Assembly: GCA_030737835.1 (NCBI GenBank)
Contig: CM060852.1
Coordinates: 10,274,507 to 10,338,506, forward strand
Direction of reading: 5' to 3'
From: Acorus gramineus
Lineage: Eukaryota > Streptophyta > Magnoliopsida > Acorales > Acoraceae
DNA: 64,000 bases
Shown here: positions 13,349-26,736 of the stretch, one piece after another
Numbering within the stretch: the stretch's first letter is position 1
How the letters are laid out: each line of letters begins with the position of its first letter
Program-made: the position numbers and the translations under genes
The notes under the pieces: generated by a model
What the model saw: only the letters and a program-made list of their open reading frames with translations
What the model was told of the DNA's origin: nothing
Database searches by the model: none

Positions 13349-16300
13349 ATGAAGATGACGTCGCTTCATCTGGCCTTCTCTCTCCTGCTATTCTCCGCCC
13401 TCCACTTCCTAGCGTTCGCGCCGTCCCCTCCGCCGTCGGACACCTCCTCCGAAACCATCCCTCCCTCTCTAAAGGTGAGACCTTCAAAACCCTAACCCCC
13501 CATTCGATCCTCGGCGACGTTGGATCTGACTCTCTCTCTCCCACCAGGACGTCGTGAGGGCGATCGCAGCCAAGCAGCGGTGGCGGGCGGAGGACGTCAG
13601 GGTTTCGAGGGTGGAAGCGTCGAAGGCGAGGATCGGGAGGTCGAGGAGGTACGATTTCCGGGTCGGGGTCTCGAGGAGCGTCATCGACTTCAGGTTCTCG
13701 GACGGCGTCGCGTCGTGGAGACGGATCCGGCGGGGGGAGGAGGGGTTCGGGTTCGGGTTCGGGCTGAGGCTGCCGTCGCCGGGGTCGGTTGGGACGGTGG
13801 ATCTGGTGGGGCCGGTTGAGGTGCGGGCGGTTGGGGGTGATGGGCTCTCGCTGTTCTTGCCGGTAAGTTTATGATGGTTTTTATTTGGTTTTGTTGTTGG
13901 ATATAGAAATGTTTTAGTTTGGGTAATGAAGAAGCGTTTTTGTTTAACTTTTATGTGATTACTACATGATCATGTGATTTTTTGGTTAATTTTGATGGCC
14001 TAAGTTATTATCATACTTATACCTATCGGTACTATTGTTTGTCAAACTGTGCATTTAGTACTTTTAATAACCGGTTCTCTATTTATTTTGATGTTTTATT
14101 ACATTCTTTGTAATTTAGAAGGCCAGTACTAATTGTCTCACTTCTATCACACCCAACGTTGAAGTTATTGTGTGTATTTCTCATTCTGATCAGAATACAT
14201 CTAGAAAATAGTTTAATTATCGTTGTACTTATCGATCATATGAATGTACACGTACCTTACCTGAACATTACCTTAGCCAAATATTTGTCGGACAAGAACT
14301 TTGTGACTATGGTCATTATTGTATTCGATGTATTAATTGTGATGATTTGAGTAGCTTGTTTTAGTGGAGCATTACAGGTTTAGTGTGATCGAATTATACT
14401 CTTATTCATATGAAAACAATTTTTAACCGTCTTAGTAATTTCTGAATTGGGGTGTATGGTGCATTTGAAAGATGCGGGGATCATAGGCTTTTCCATTGAG
14501 GGATTTTTGGCGGGTTGGAGGGAAGTTCATATGCTTTTGTATATGCCTGATTAAAATTGAGATTATGGTCTCAGTTTTATATTCTTTTGGAACCCTCACT
14601 GTCATCCAAGTATCCAACTCAAGAAGGTGGGAGCTCATAAACTGTGGCGCTTCATAGCTGGTTTCCTTTTCTTTTTCAGCTATTTTTGAACTTCCTTTGG
14701 CACAGTTAAAACTTTTAGCCTGCAATCTTCTCCTTCATGTCCATCAATATGATAATTGCAACACTCGTGTTGCTTAATTTATCTTGTGAAATGTATGTAG
14801 AAACTAATTCAGTTAAAATGGGAAATTGTGGAGGTTTTTTTAATTTCAAAATTAATACTTTTCCTTATTTTGTTTACAGATATCCAGAATTTATTAATAA
14901 ATTGGTATTCTTTTGAAAAAGCATTACTTGTATGCGTGATTGCCCCTGATTCTTTCTTAACTCATGGTTGGGAGAATTTTGAGCCTTGTTTAATGGAAGA
15001 CTAAAATGTGGCTGCAGTATATAGAGATGTGGATAAGGATTGCAGAAATATATTTCACCATTCATTAAGTAGTCCACCCTTGTAATTGTCCCCTGCAAGC
15101 ATCAGAACAAATGATAATATCTGTGTTTTATTAAAATTTACATGCTTTTGCATTGGGTTCATGCCTTTTTGTAATCGCTTATTTCTTGACAATTACAAGG
15201 AAATTTTTTTGTCTCTCGTTTTCTCTCAGACTTTCTGATATTTGGTACCCCTGCTTTTGGCTCTATCATCATCTTTTAGCAATGGACCATGGTGGGTTAG
15301 CCACCTTCTTTACTCATCTCTTATAGAAGTCATAATCAGAGGATTGTAGATTTGAAGTAAAATATTATTAAATTTTATCTTTACCTGTGTGGTTCTGTTA
15401 TGCCGTTCTAGACTTCTATTATAAACTCCAACTGTTGTTACTATTATATTTCTGGGTATGTTCTTACAATTCTTATCTTGATGTACCTCGTTACCTTTTT
15501 TTTCCCCTAGTTTCTATATGTTTTCATGCCTTGATAGTACCTGACATAATGAGAATTCTCATCACTGTATCACTATCGTGCCGCTACCCTGTAGTTTTTG
15601 AATCATGATGTAAATTTCAAGTCTATCAGTTAGGTGGTGTTTTTTTATGGTGATGAGGAACCCCAATATTAGTTGAGAAAACCAGTTAGGTGGTGTAGGT
15701 TTGGTCACTCATTGTTTTCTTTTGAATGTGTCTTTACCTTTTCAGTGCATCCCAATCTCTTTTTAAGTGACTTTCATAATCTATGCTTTGCACTCAATGC
15801 GTTGATTTCGTTTTATTTTGTTATGATTTTCCTGTCCCATCTTGTATGCAGTTTAATAGTACTCACACTGGCTTGAAACGGGTGCTTATTGGTGAAGGCA
15901 TCACAGCAGAAGTAAAAGGAGCTCTGGAGGTCTCTCTTGTCTACCCACACGATACTAAATTTCCCACAAACAGAAGTCCAGCTTTTAATAGATACAGAGA
16001 ACAGTTTCAGCCTCTTAAGCCTTCATGTGCTCCATTAGCTTCTGCAAGTATTATAGGACCTGCAACTATATATGCTTACAGGACTCATAGTCCTGATGCT
16101 CATGTCAAAACTATTCCCCAGTCTCAAGACACTATTGAGCTGCTCTCAGAGAAGGGTTACACCAGCTATTTAAACAGGAACCCATATCAATCAATCCCAT
16201 CTATAAACTCGAGATTTTCTCAGATTGAGAGGCTTGTAAAAGTTATTTCATCACACAAGATCTTGCAGAAAGGTCCGTCACAGTTTTTGAAAGCCAGAGT

Positions 16301-16580
16301 TTCATCGACAACTGTAGTGCGGTTTGTGCTGGAGCTGGAAAGAAACGTGAGAAAAAACGATACGAGTTGGAAAACGATGGCCAAGGTGGAGAGGTCTCAT
16401 TTTGAGGTATTGGCGAAAGTTGAAGGGGAGGTTTTGAAGCCTATAATGATGGAGAAGTTGGTGCCGTTTGTCGCAGTGGAAAGCAAGGCGTGGAGCAACA
16501 TCATGTCGAATATTTCTTTTACGCAGTTTCCTTCCATCATCGTACCCCCTGAGGCTCTAACATTGGACATTAGGTGGTGA
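13349..16580 (+). CDS. TIN1: TIN1-like (tunicamycin-induced) ER-stress protein
   Basis: Three exons: 13349-13474, 13548-13862 and 15852-16580, all GT-AG and in frame, giving 389 residues. The first 25 or so residues form a hydrophobic signal peptide (LAFSLLLFSALHFLAFA). The mature part begins with DVVRAIAAKQRWRAEDVRVS. The third exon carries FNSTHTGLKRVLIGEGITAE and a long conserved region ending LTLDIRW. This matches the plant-specific family of Arabidopsis TUNICAMYCIN INDUCED 1, an ER protein raised by unfolded-protein stress and linked to pollen surface formation; its biochemical activity is not established. Exons 1 and 2 are GC-rich, exon 3 is not. Intron 2 is about 2 kb and includes a dispersed repeat near 14.2 kb. 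An in-frame methionine two codons downstream is an alternative start with little effect. Confidence 0.93.
14130..14310. repeat. Dispersed repeat fragment in TIN1-like intron 2
   Basis: Partner of 54240-54410. The shared blocks are diverged but collinear. There is no coding potential beyond a short hydrophobic frame common to both. Confidence 0.4.
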
Positions 16581-18201
16581 AATCAGAGTGAGGTATTCTA
16601 TAGTTCATACACATGTTATACGCATTTGGTGGCTTGTTTGCAGGTGGTTGTACAGTGGATGCTTCCATATTTATGGTCTACTGAATAAGCAGTAATGTAA
16701 GATGTGAAAAGCTTTTGACATCATCAATGCACACCAGAGTTTCCCCAAACATAGACATTGTCATCTTCTAAATGATCATCCCCACATTTATTTATCTTGT
16801 AGGTGACTTAGGATTCATTTATTACCTTCTGCTGTTTGGAATGTAAATATGATTAATATTTGTATTTGATGAATCCATAATTCTGTCTTATAGCTCAACA
16901 CTGACTGAAAACTGAAAAGGCTTGTTGTTTACTTGTTTTGGGATCATGGTTTTAACACAAGAAGGTTTGGTGGCTCTGACGGGAATATAAATATATTCAG
17001 GAAATGTCACTAATGCTTGGGGGTCTCCAAAGTAAACAGTCATCGGGGTTGTGCTTATGATTAAGATAATATTATTTTAGAATGCCTGTTTTAACTGTTA
17101 AGATACTTTTTACATTAATTTAGAGAAATCTTATATGCAGTATACCAGCGAGCTATACATATTCCTTTAGGGGCTGTTTGGATAGAGAAATAAGCTATTA
17201 TGAGGTTAATGTCTATTTCAGAAATAGATAACTTTTTTAATAGAATAAGTGATTTTTTGTTTAGATGTGTTTTCAATTATTCTCGCTAGAAAGCGTAATA
17301 ATAAAGGTTGGAGTGTTTGGTTGAGGTAGAATAAGATGTGGATAAAGTGTAGTTGGTGGGTTGTAATATTTCATATTGACATATTTACCCTCCACATATT
17401 ATTTGTTATTGGCATTTATAAAAAACAAGGTTTTGTGATTTTAAAAAATTAATATGTGCACATTCTATGCAATAGTTGTATGGATGCATTATTTCAAATA
17501 AGAAAGCACATTTTCAGTATAAATCAGAAGAATCTATAATAGGGGCTATGTATTGCAATCTATTTTTTGGATTTTAATCTAGATGTATTTATGGGAGACG
17601 AGGAGGTGCACTACATCTATCAATGAATCCAATTGAATCAATCTATGGCCTTGTAAAGAAACCATCAATCGAAACATATGCTTGCAGATCACGAATCAAT
17701 CCGCAGCTCGGTTAGGAACCTGTTGATCAGAAAATACAACCCATGTCATGTATCAATCCATAACCCAGTATAGAACCTGTCCAACAAAACAGGGATACGT
17801 AAAGATAGCAAGCTAACTAGTGAAATTTAATTATCCAGAGAAGGTAGTAGTAGTAGGGGAGAGGCTTACAAAACATAAGATACAGTGCAAGTCTCAGATT
17901 CTTCTCACATATTTCACATTATGTGAGTTTTAGTACGGGTGAAACAAAAGTAAAACTACTATAACAGCAACAAGAAGAATAATAATCATAAAAAATTTAA
18001 AGATAAATTTGAAATTGAAAGTATTACATAATTGAAAATATTTTTAATTAATAATATAAAAACTACCCGAAAGCAATCCGGACACTTTGAAAATTTCCAT
18101 AAAAAAACAAAAATTCCAACTTTTGGACCCCCCAATGTGAACTGGAATCTTCAACTCGAATGTGTTGCGTGCAAAGTCAAATATCCCTTTATTCACGTCA
18201 T
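16581..18201. other. Intergenic between TIN1-like and methylesterase genes
   Basis: The first 300 bases or so are probably the 3' UTR of the TIN1-like gene. At about 17162 the sequence GGGGCTGTTTGGATAG begins an AT-rich stretch resembling the left end of a plant MITE, but I found no matching right end. The part at 17580-17900 has more balanced composition but no reading frame I recognise. Confidence 0.5.
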
Positions 18202-18207
18202 TATAAA
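18202..18207 (+). promoter_or_regulatory. TATA box of methylesterase gene
   Basis: TATAAA lies 55 bases upstream of the start codon at 18262, a spacing consistent with a very short leader. This is a motif match only. Confidence 0.4.
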
Positions 18208-18261
18208 ATCAAAGACAATGAAGCATAGCTCAACCATTGCAAATGTGTTGCGTGAACAAAC

Positions 18262-19255
18262 ATGGAGAGCAAGAAACACTTCGTTCTGGTGCACGGCGCG
18301 TGCCACGGCGCATGGTGCTGGTACAAGCTCGCGACCTTACTGAGGTCAGCCGGCCACCGCGCGACGGCCTTGGACCTCGCAGCGAGCGGTGTGCACCCCA
18401 AGAGGATCGACGAGCTCGGCTCCTTCGCCGACTACAACCGACCCTTGATGGAGTTCATGAGTTCAGTGCCGCATGGAGAGCGAGTGGTCCTCGTCGGACA
18501 TAGCTACGGAGGCTTGAGCCTCGCCTTTGCCATGGAAGCCTTCCCGGAGAAGGTCTCGGCCGGCGTCTTTGTCACGGCTGTAATGCCTGGCCGTGGCTAC
18601 CCGTTATCCGATCTCGGGCGAGAGGTACATTTATTTGCTTGCGCCAACATCAATGTAATCTGTTTCAAAATATAATAATGTTAGGAACAATCTTATAGGC
18701 AGATTAATTGAAATTGATCATTCTTATTAGTAATGACTGACCTTTCCAATCAATGAATATCAGTTCTTTGCAAGGCATCCTCCTGAATATTTCTTGGACA
18801 CCATATTCAAACACGATGATGGACCGGAGAACCACTTGACCTCGACCACCTTTGGGCCGGAGTACATGTCATCAAAGATGTATAATTTGTCACCACCAGA
18901 GGTGAGGAGGTTAATCGCATATTTTATGTATGTGATTACCCTAAAAGCATAAGTTGAAACAAGAATCAACATGCAGGATTTCACGTTGGCGACGAAGTTG
19001 GTGAGGCCGACCAGTTGGTTCCTCAAGGACAAATTGGACGATTCGATGCTATCGGAGAGGTATGAATCAGTGAGGAGGGTCTATGTGGTGTGCGAGGAGG
19101 ACTTCGCTCACATGGCAGACTACCAGTGGTGGATGATACAGAAGAGCCCCCCGGAGGAGGTGAAGGTGATTGAAGGAGCCGATCACATGGTCATGATGTC
19201 GAAGCCTAAGGAACTCTGTGAGTGCCTCCTCGACGTCTCGAGCAAATTCACTTGA
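18262..19255 (+). CDS. MES / hydroxynitrile-lyase-type alpha/beta hydrolase
   Basis: Three exons: 18262-18624, 18764-18901 and 18977-19255, in frame with GT-AG introns, giving 259 residues, typical for the plant methylesterase family. It opens [20 protein letters not shown], with the HG oxyanion segment. The nucleophile elbow GHSYGG puts Ser81 where salicylate-binding protein 2 has its catalytic serine. The late CEED segment and [11 protein letters not shown] supply the expected Asp and His of the triad. There is no targeting peptide, so it is probably cytosolic. Family members hydrolyse methyl salicylate, methyl jasmonate or methyl-IAA; hydroxynitrile lyases and some alkaloid esterases share the fold. 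Sequence alone does not give the substrate. Exon 1 is GC-rich. Confidence 0.95.
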
Positions 19256-20451
19256 TCCTTGTTGCTTTGCACCTAATTCAGTTACAATGTTCAGGCAATT
19301 CTGTGTTGTATGTTGAGTCTAAAACACCCTGTGCGACGCTCTTGTACATGTCATGGATTCAAACATACAAAAACATATTATTGTTTTTTTGAATAATAGA
19401 GGATTTGATCCCTTGATTTCTTTCAAGGAGGTGGGAAATGCTTACCGACTTAACAAAAAACATATTATTGTTAGGTGGATGGTAAAGCCAAGATTTTTAA
19501 TGGTAAAATAACACTCAAGAACGAGCCCCGACTGTAAGGAAGATGGAAATGAATTTGACCTGATCGACATAAAAACCTATAAAATATTGTCTTCTTGTGG
19601 TGAAATTTTGGAAGTGACTATTCGTCCATATAATTGAACGTGATCTGTGCACTTTATGCTTTAATAATTTTTTTGGCATCAAAATGTGTGTTTAACTAAT
19701 AATTGGACCAAGCAAGCACATGATGTAAAGGTTAAGAACATCTGATTTGTCCATTTAAAAGATTTATATATCTTCATCAATTGGTAATATAGATCATATA
19801 TGAAACACTAGCGAGTTCTAAGAGGGAGAAGACAGCACAAGGACATCCTTTGACAGACATCAATAGAAAAATGAATCATAAGCAATACCTGAATAATGTC
19901 CCCCACACTGATGATGTAAGAATCGGATCTGCTTGACCTAAACAACGTTGCCCTCTCTAAAAACTGTTTGTTGAGCATTTCTGAAAGACAAATTCACATG
20001 TTTCTCTTCCACACCACACAAAGGGTGGGAAAAAGATGGGGACAACTTATTTGGTAATTAATATCAGAAGATAACGTGCCTATCGGAAGTAGAGAAACAT
20101 ACATAATCTTTGACCCAATTGGCAATGCTAGATCATTCTTCTTCTTCCTCCAATCGATGGGATCCTCGAAGGTCAGAATGGCACAAGAGTTTCACACCCC
20201 TGCATTGTATCACAGATTATTACTGTTTAGACACAACAGAGGGTGAAATTGCATATTTGATATTACGAGCTAAACAACCAGCAAGAAACAATAAGCAGTT
20301 ATGCCAACAAGTGCAAATAAAGCAGTAATCATGAGAAACGAGGAGGAATAATGGAGTGGACAAAAATTGTCACCTTTAGAAAGGATGTTGGGAAAATCTA
20401 CACTGATGGCACATGGCAGCCAGAGTTACATTGGAGTAGCAGCAATTACTC
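19256..20451. other. Intergenic between convergent genes
   Basis: It separates the methylesterase (plus) and Lines (minus) genes, so both 3' UTRs should lie here. A dispersed-repeat fragment at about 19385-19455 matches one at 42.85 kb. Short plus-strand frames at 20110-20328 and 20351-20539 show no family features. Confidence 0.5.
19385..19455. repeat. Dispersed-repeat fragment (family B, copy 1)
   Basis: Partner of 42850-42925, located downstream of the methylesterase gene. It contains GGATTTGATCCCTTGATTTC, then GGTGGGAAATGCTTACCGAC. Confidence 0.4.
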
Positions 20452-23400
20452 TCATTGTGTTTGGCAAAGCTGCTCGAATCTTGAGAAACTGCAAGGGAAC
20501 AAAATGATAAATTTTCAGCCAAGTTCATTTCCAGGTTAAAGTGTCCTCAAAAGATTTACTAAAATCATATTAACAAAAATTCTCAATAAGAGGAATACGG
20601 AGCATTATAAATCATTTTTCTGGAAGTCAATTTGCAGATGTACGATTGAATGCACAATAGACAGCTTGCAAAAGGAAAGTGACATACCTTTTGATAAGTG
20701 CAGATGGATTGTATGGAAACAAATTTTTCCGGTGAAGATCTTCCAAAGTTTTTTTCAGAGAAAGCAAACATTTTTTGGCATCTTGATAAGCACAATATCC
20801 ACCAGGCTTATGCATACCACCAAGCTTAAGGCTTTTCTTGTTTCTTTTTGGACATGCCATAATATTGTCTAGGCCTTTTAATAGTAGCAGCTGTGTATTC
20901 CCCTGGCATTTCTGATTATTCACATTGGTCTTTCTTTTTTTAAGGGATGGCTGACTCATCTCAGTTCCACTTTTGTCAAACTCCACAAATGTATTCCATG
21001 AATTGCAAATTAGTCGTAAACACCTAAAATTCAGAGGATGTGAAGAATAGATACCACATGAAAAGTGCAAAACATATTGATAAAACTCTCCGATTGAACT
21101 TTTAATTATAAGAACACTGGAACAGAAAGATTGGAATAAAACTTTCCGAAATAAAATTTACAATTTTAAAGAGAGCCACATATTTTCAAATGAGAAGATC
21201 ACACAATTACAAAAAAAAAAAAAAAAGTAATAATGATAAGGGAGTGAAAGTGTACCTCAAAAGATATTGTAAGCAAGTAAGACCTGTATCTTTTGAAATG
21301 AGATAATCAAGAAGCACCAGGTGATCATACTGTAACTGCAAATTACAAGGGAAAGCACATTAATTATTGTCCACCGCCTTTAACCTACAGTTCAGGGCAA
21401 ATTAGACTGGTAAGCCAAGATATTGATTGTACTTTTAAGATGCCAATCAATATTAAATTACATATGGACATGAAATGTTTGCCAGTGTAACACAAACATG
21501 ATGTCAGAACTAATATCCCCAGAGATCAACTATCATGATTGAGAAGGACACACCATGTTTGTTGGTGGAAAACTCAGCTGAACATTTCAAATCCATGTAG
21601 ATAATTGTTTTTCTAGCTGAGGTTAAGCTAACATATGAATGCCAGGAGAAAACATGAAATTTTCGGAGTTAACTCTTTAAGTCTGTAACAAAGGATGTGA
21701 TACAAGTCATGACTTATTCACATGCAGATATAATAGTGTGTGCAAGTATAAAATCAGTAAAAAGATTTGTGGTTAAATGAAAATCTTTGGGTATAAATAT
21801 ATGTATGTGATGGTTTATATCGCACCTCTGAAAGAAATAGATGAAAAAGATGCACAGGATTCATAATGCTTGGAAGATGAAAAAGCTGGCCTTCATTCAA
21901 CTCCTCCACAGACTTAACAATTTTGTAGTATTGTCTGCATGCATCAAAATGGGAACTGTCAAAAAAAAAAAAAAAAATCCCCTTCTCATAAGTTCCAAAA
22001 AGTATAAATTTTCAACATTAGATAAGGAATCTCACTCTGTCCAGATAGGGGAGGCAACATCCAACAACTGCAAGAGAACTTCGAATAACAGATCATCCTA
22101 CAGTTTGAATAGACAACTGTTAGATCCACTGATAAGCATATCAAACATGACATGTTATCCCGTGGTGTATGCTACCAAAAAAAATTGATACTATTCTATT
22201 ATATTAAACAGTAGTATGGCATTGAAATTCAGAACCACATTGGAAACCAAGCCAATAGGATCCCAGAGCACATCCTTTCCAAAAATTCCTAAAAAAAATA
22301 TGAAGTTGCTTACTATAATGCACAGAGAAAGCATCTTCTATTTGATGGTCGTCTTAACCACAATCAGTTAAGGGTGTTTAGTTTGTTTTTCTGTTTGACT
22401 TTCAAAAGTTATATGATCTGTTCCAAGTGCAACTGTTCTCAATAAACTGTGACTCAGAGAAATCAAATTCATTCAGAGCACGTAGGAGTTCTAAGCAAAT
22501 AGACCACCATATACATAATACCTTTGTGTGATCCATCAAACTGATAAATGCATTAGCATTGCGGTCTTGACATATTTTTATTTTTTAAAAAGTTTTAACA
22601 AATTAGTTCTCACTTATCCAAACGTAAATAAATTCAATGGATGCATCTACAAATGGTAATGATTACATCACAGAAAAGGCAACCTCAGGTAAGAAATAGT
22701 ATAGCTTATGCATCAGAAGAGAGCTTAAAAAAAGCCCAAGATATGAACATAATCACTCATAAACCTCAATGATAAAACAGCATTCTGTATTTATGATATA
22801 CACACTGAGCAAATTGAAGAGTAAAAGACAACATTGAAGTTAAATACATACATAAAAGAAACTTAGCAACAATGGAAAAATGCATACCTCATCCATAAAT
22901 AGTTGCAGGAAAGAAATGATGAAGTTGCAGCAATTATTTGAGTAGTTTTCACAGGAAACAAAAGAAAATTGCAGCCTAAGCCATTCAGGAATTCCTGAAA
23001 TGGAAGAAACAAGATACAGTTCCTTGCTACTTTTCTCCTCACAGGTTGAGCAAGAATGTGTCTGCCCACATGCACACTCTTCAAAATTTTCTTTGCTTAG
23101 ACTGATCAAATTGAAGGAGCACCTAAAAAGAAGGAAGATGGCCTGCCTCTGTAGATGATATGTAGATAAATTGTGAGCCCTTTCTTTGTCCATCATACTC
23201 GACAGAAATGGAGACTCTTCTAGACAAATATCGCAATCCTTGTTTCTTTTAGAGATGGGCTGAGATATAATGTCCTTGAAGTACTTTTGAAGTAACAGGA
23301 GCCACGAAATAAGAGTAGAATATTGCTTGTTGATGTGACTGCTAAGCCTAATCATTAACATCTGCAGCAAACCCAGAAAACAAATTAGCTGTTCATAATT

Positions 23401-25075
23401 AAAAAAACAAACTACTTCTTCTGAAAATAAAAATCAAACAGCTCTCAGAAAATAGGGTTCCTTAATTCTTCAGAAAGAAAGCCCTTCGTATTGAAGAGAT
23501 ATCGAGGAGTGGTGCCTCAATCCTTCATTAGAAGAGAGTTATAGAAACAACAGCAATGGTATAATAGAACTGAAGAGTCATAAATTAAGTGAAAATTGAA
23601 GCTCACCAAACTTTTGTGCCTCAAGTACTGAGATACACATGTACGATTATGATCTACATGGCCGGTGAAACAACAACTCAAAAGCTCAGGAATCAAATCA
23701 ATGACCTTCGCAAGAAGAGGAAAATCATGGAAGGAACTGCCCATATCTTCTTTCACAATATTTTGTTCCACCAGAGAGCAGATAAGCTGAAGCAGGGTCC
23801 CTAAAAACACACCCTTTGACTCAGCACTATCAACTCCTCCATTTGTCTGATCAGTGCAAATTTGGTTCAATAAATTCCAAGGTAATTTTGAAAGAGAGGA
23901 GACACCATGATACATGTATACATCTATATGATCACTGTCTTCACGTTTCAAAGATTTGAGCACATTACGCAAAACTTGAAGAAGGCTTGTCAACATAAAA
24001 AACTTTGTACTTATCAGTCTTGGCCGCAACAATAACACGAAGATTTCAATATCAGTGTCATCCCTGGTTAGCGGATAACACGTCTTCAATTGTCTATCTG
24101 CATGTATACTATTAAAACCAGCTGATGAAGGTGCTGATGAGTTGAAATGAATGTTTGATGTGGCCATTTCTACGGTAACCCACAGTAGTTGAAGAAATTC
24201 TGCCCACTTGTGTCCCTGATAAATATTTGTCATTTGATTAATGGAAACTCACAACAAACTGAATCTGTACAAGATTTCTCTAGAAAAATTTATGATGCCC
24301 AAATAAAATCAGAAATTTCAAGCAAGATTTCCATAGCTTACAATTTTATCAAGATAACCAAAGATGGCCACAAGAACATTTCCAGTCAAATGCCGGATGA
24401 ACTGATTCTCAGATGTCAGGAAAAGGACCTATTGCACCACAAAGAAAATAAGAAACCAAAATATACATTGTATGTGAGGGGAGCATAAGAATACCAAGAC
24501 TGAATATTAATATCTTTTTTAACGATGTAAAACAACCAAATCAAGTATTTGATGCTGCTAATAATGATCAACCAATAAACTTGCATATTAGGTAGAACAT
24601 AATTAACACCTTCTTTAAATAAAATTCAAGGAAGTATTAAAATTTCCAATACCATGGTAGATTAGCTACCATTACAATTCTCATGATTTCATCGCATGCA
24701 TTTTAAAATGCAGCAAACAATTCACTAGTTGCCGCGGAAGTTGAACCTTACCAATATTGAAACTATGTTCGCTAAGCACCTCTCATCAGCAACCTGAACG
24801 GATACAATTTCCTGAGCCATTCAAAAAAGAAAAAAAAAACACATGAATAATCAAAATAAAATGTTAGCACAATTAAAAATTTTCAAAAAAAAAAAAAACT
24901 CGCCTGCTCTGAATCACAGTCGAATTGGTGAGTCCACATGTGAATTCGCTTAGACACCTTTCGATCATTAAAGTAACCAAATTTTAAGTCAAACTTGAAA
25001 AAAACGGTGAAATCGTCACAGAGAGTGTGGAGAGAAAGTCACCATAGATAGCGAAATGAGAAGCTCCTTTTCCAT
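20452..25075 (-). CDS. Plant Lines homologue
   Basis: Eleven inferred exons on the minus strand: 25075-25043, 24957-24904, 24811-24752, 24428-24342, 24215-23607, 23361-22888, 22067-22036, 21934-21826, 21335-21256, 21023-20688 and 20488-20452. They join in frame into 636 residues. The C-terminal part, LQYDHLVLLDYLISKDTG then CLQYLLRCLRLICNSW, is the hallmark of the Lines C-terminal domain; the protein ends SFSRFEQLCQTQ, also family-like. The N-terminal two thirds is helical and leucine-rich, with a lysine-rich insertion (KKRKTNVNN) that could be a nuclear signal. Drosophila Lines acts in patterning and human LINS1 is linked to cognition; the plant role is unknown. The join of exons 1 and 2 is the least certain part: the acceptor could be at 24957 or 24993. 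The donor of exon 2 appears to be GC, not GT. Confidence 0.88.
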
Positions 25076-26736
25076 TTCGTTGACATTCACGAGCGACTCG
25101 TCTTTCTGTTATAGATGGAAAGAGAGGAAAATCAAAGCATTCACTTCGATGCAGTACTATCTACGATCGTTCAAAAATCGAGGAGGGAGAGAGAGAGAGA
25201 GAGAGACTGACGACGTATCGACGGAGAGAGCCGTCGACGAGACCGCAGATGGACGAAGGGGAGGCGTCCGGACATCCGCATCGACGTATCATCGCCGTTG
25301 ATTCCAGCGGGGAAAAAAAAAGCTGTCGTCGGGGTTTATCGGGGGTCGCGTAAAAAGAAAATCTGACACCGGTTTGATTTTCTTTAGATTAAATATTAGT
25401 GAATTGTTATCCTGCATAAAACTAGATTAAATTTATTGGGATAGCTATCGGGACAGTTTATGTTGGTTGTATTTTCTTATTCTTTCATATTTTTTTATTC
25501 TTAATAATTTTTTCGATTCTTCTTAAAATTATTATCAGGCTTTATTAACTGTATTTTTTTATTTTTAATAATTTTTAATAATTTTCTTTCATATTATCAG
25601 GCTTTATTAACTTATTAGTCTTATTTGAATATAGAGGGACGAAGGGTAGAGTTGATCCAAGTAAATCTTTGAAGTTAGAAAAAATGACTCATCTTTATCA
25701 CATATTTTGTTAATGAGATATATATATTTTATGAGATATTACATAAATATGTAATTATATTTATGGTACAATTAACTAGAGTATATATGTTTTATTTTTT
25801 TTTTATAAATTTGATATTTTACTTGAGACACGGTTATATGATTGTTCAACTTTTACGATTATAGGAAACTGTTTATGCAATTATGTAACTAAACAGTTTT
25901 AATGTATCAAACAGTTTTAATGTATCAACCAAACAGTTTAAAAACTAAGATTCCTTTAGAATCGCAACTAAACACACCCTTAAGTACACACTACACATAA
26001 ATAAATAATAAAGTTACATATTTCAATAAATGATAAAATATTGTATTAAGTCAAAAAATAAAAATAAAAAAACAAAAATTACACACTTCAATATTTATGC
26101 CTGAACAAACTATAACAAGCTCCTATAGCAATTCTAAACAAAGGTTGAAATATCTTTTCTTTTAAGGAAACGTAAACTATATATAACTTGATAACAGAAT
26201 TACAATGAGAGGAAATACAAATATAGGCATGTCTCATTCAATCCAACCAATAACCATCTATTTCACAACACTAAAACCATAAGCAAAGGATTCCCGGATG
26301 AAACTCCATGCCAATCACATTTTTGAAAGACAAAACTTTATTTTCCAACCAAACAATTTAACTCTTTGAAGGACACTTAACACTCATTGTCAATAATCAT
26401 CTTATTTTCCACTTTCCATGGAAATAAAAAACTTGCTGAAGAAAATTACAATAAAAAAATACATGACATCCATTCTGCGAATTGAATAATGGTTGGTTGC
26501 AAAGAAGTCCTTTGTCCATCATCCAATGACCAGCTCTTTATAGCTATGAAAACTAGCACCACAAGATGCATCATCCACCCGATCACGATGCACCGAAAAA
26601 GAAAAAGAAAAAATTGTAACAGCCAAATTATATACAAGTATTACTTCAAAAGAACTGTTGGGTAGCCAAAAAGACAAGTGTTTTTGTTGGGCTGCTGCAA
26701 CAAGAGATTATCAGAATGGAGAGGTTGAAGAGGGTG
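25076..26736. other. Intergenic between Lines and signal peptidase genes
   Basis: The first 250 bases hold the Lines promoter and leader, with a GA microsatellite at about 25185-25206. The rest is AT-rich and carries no recognisable gene. The 3' UTR of the signal peptidase gene should occupy roughly 26.4-26.7 kb. Confidence 0.55.

Noticed and set aside
13269..13684. Minus-strand frames over the TIN1-like first exons
   Set aside because: They are antisense to GC-rich exons that join in frame to a conserved third exon.
14432..14725. Minus-strand 97-codon frame in TIN1-like intron 2
   Set aside because: No family features and no adjoining exons; probably chance in a 2-kb intron.
17162..17520. 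Complete MITE beginning GGGGCTGTTTGGATAG
   Set aside because: The left end is suggestive but no inverted right end or target duplication was found, so it is only noted in the intergenic entry.
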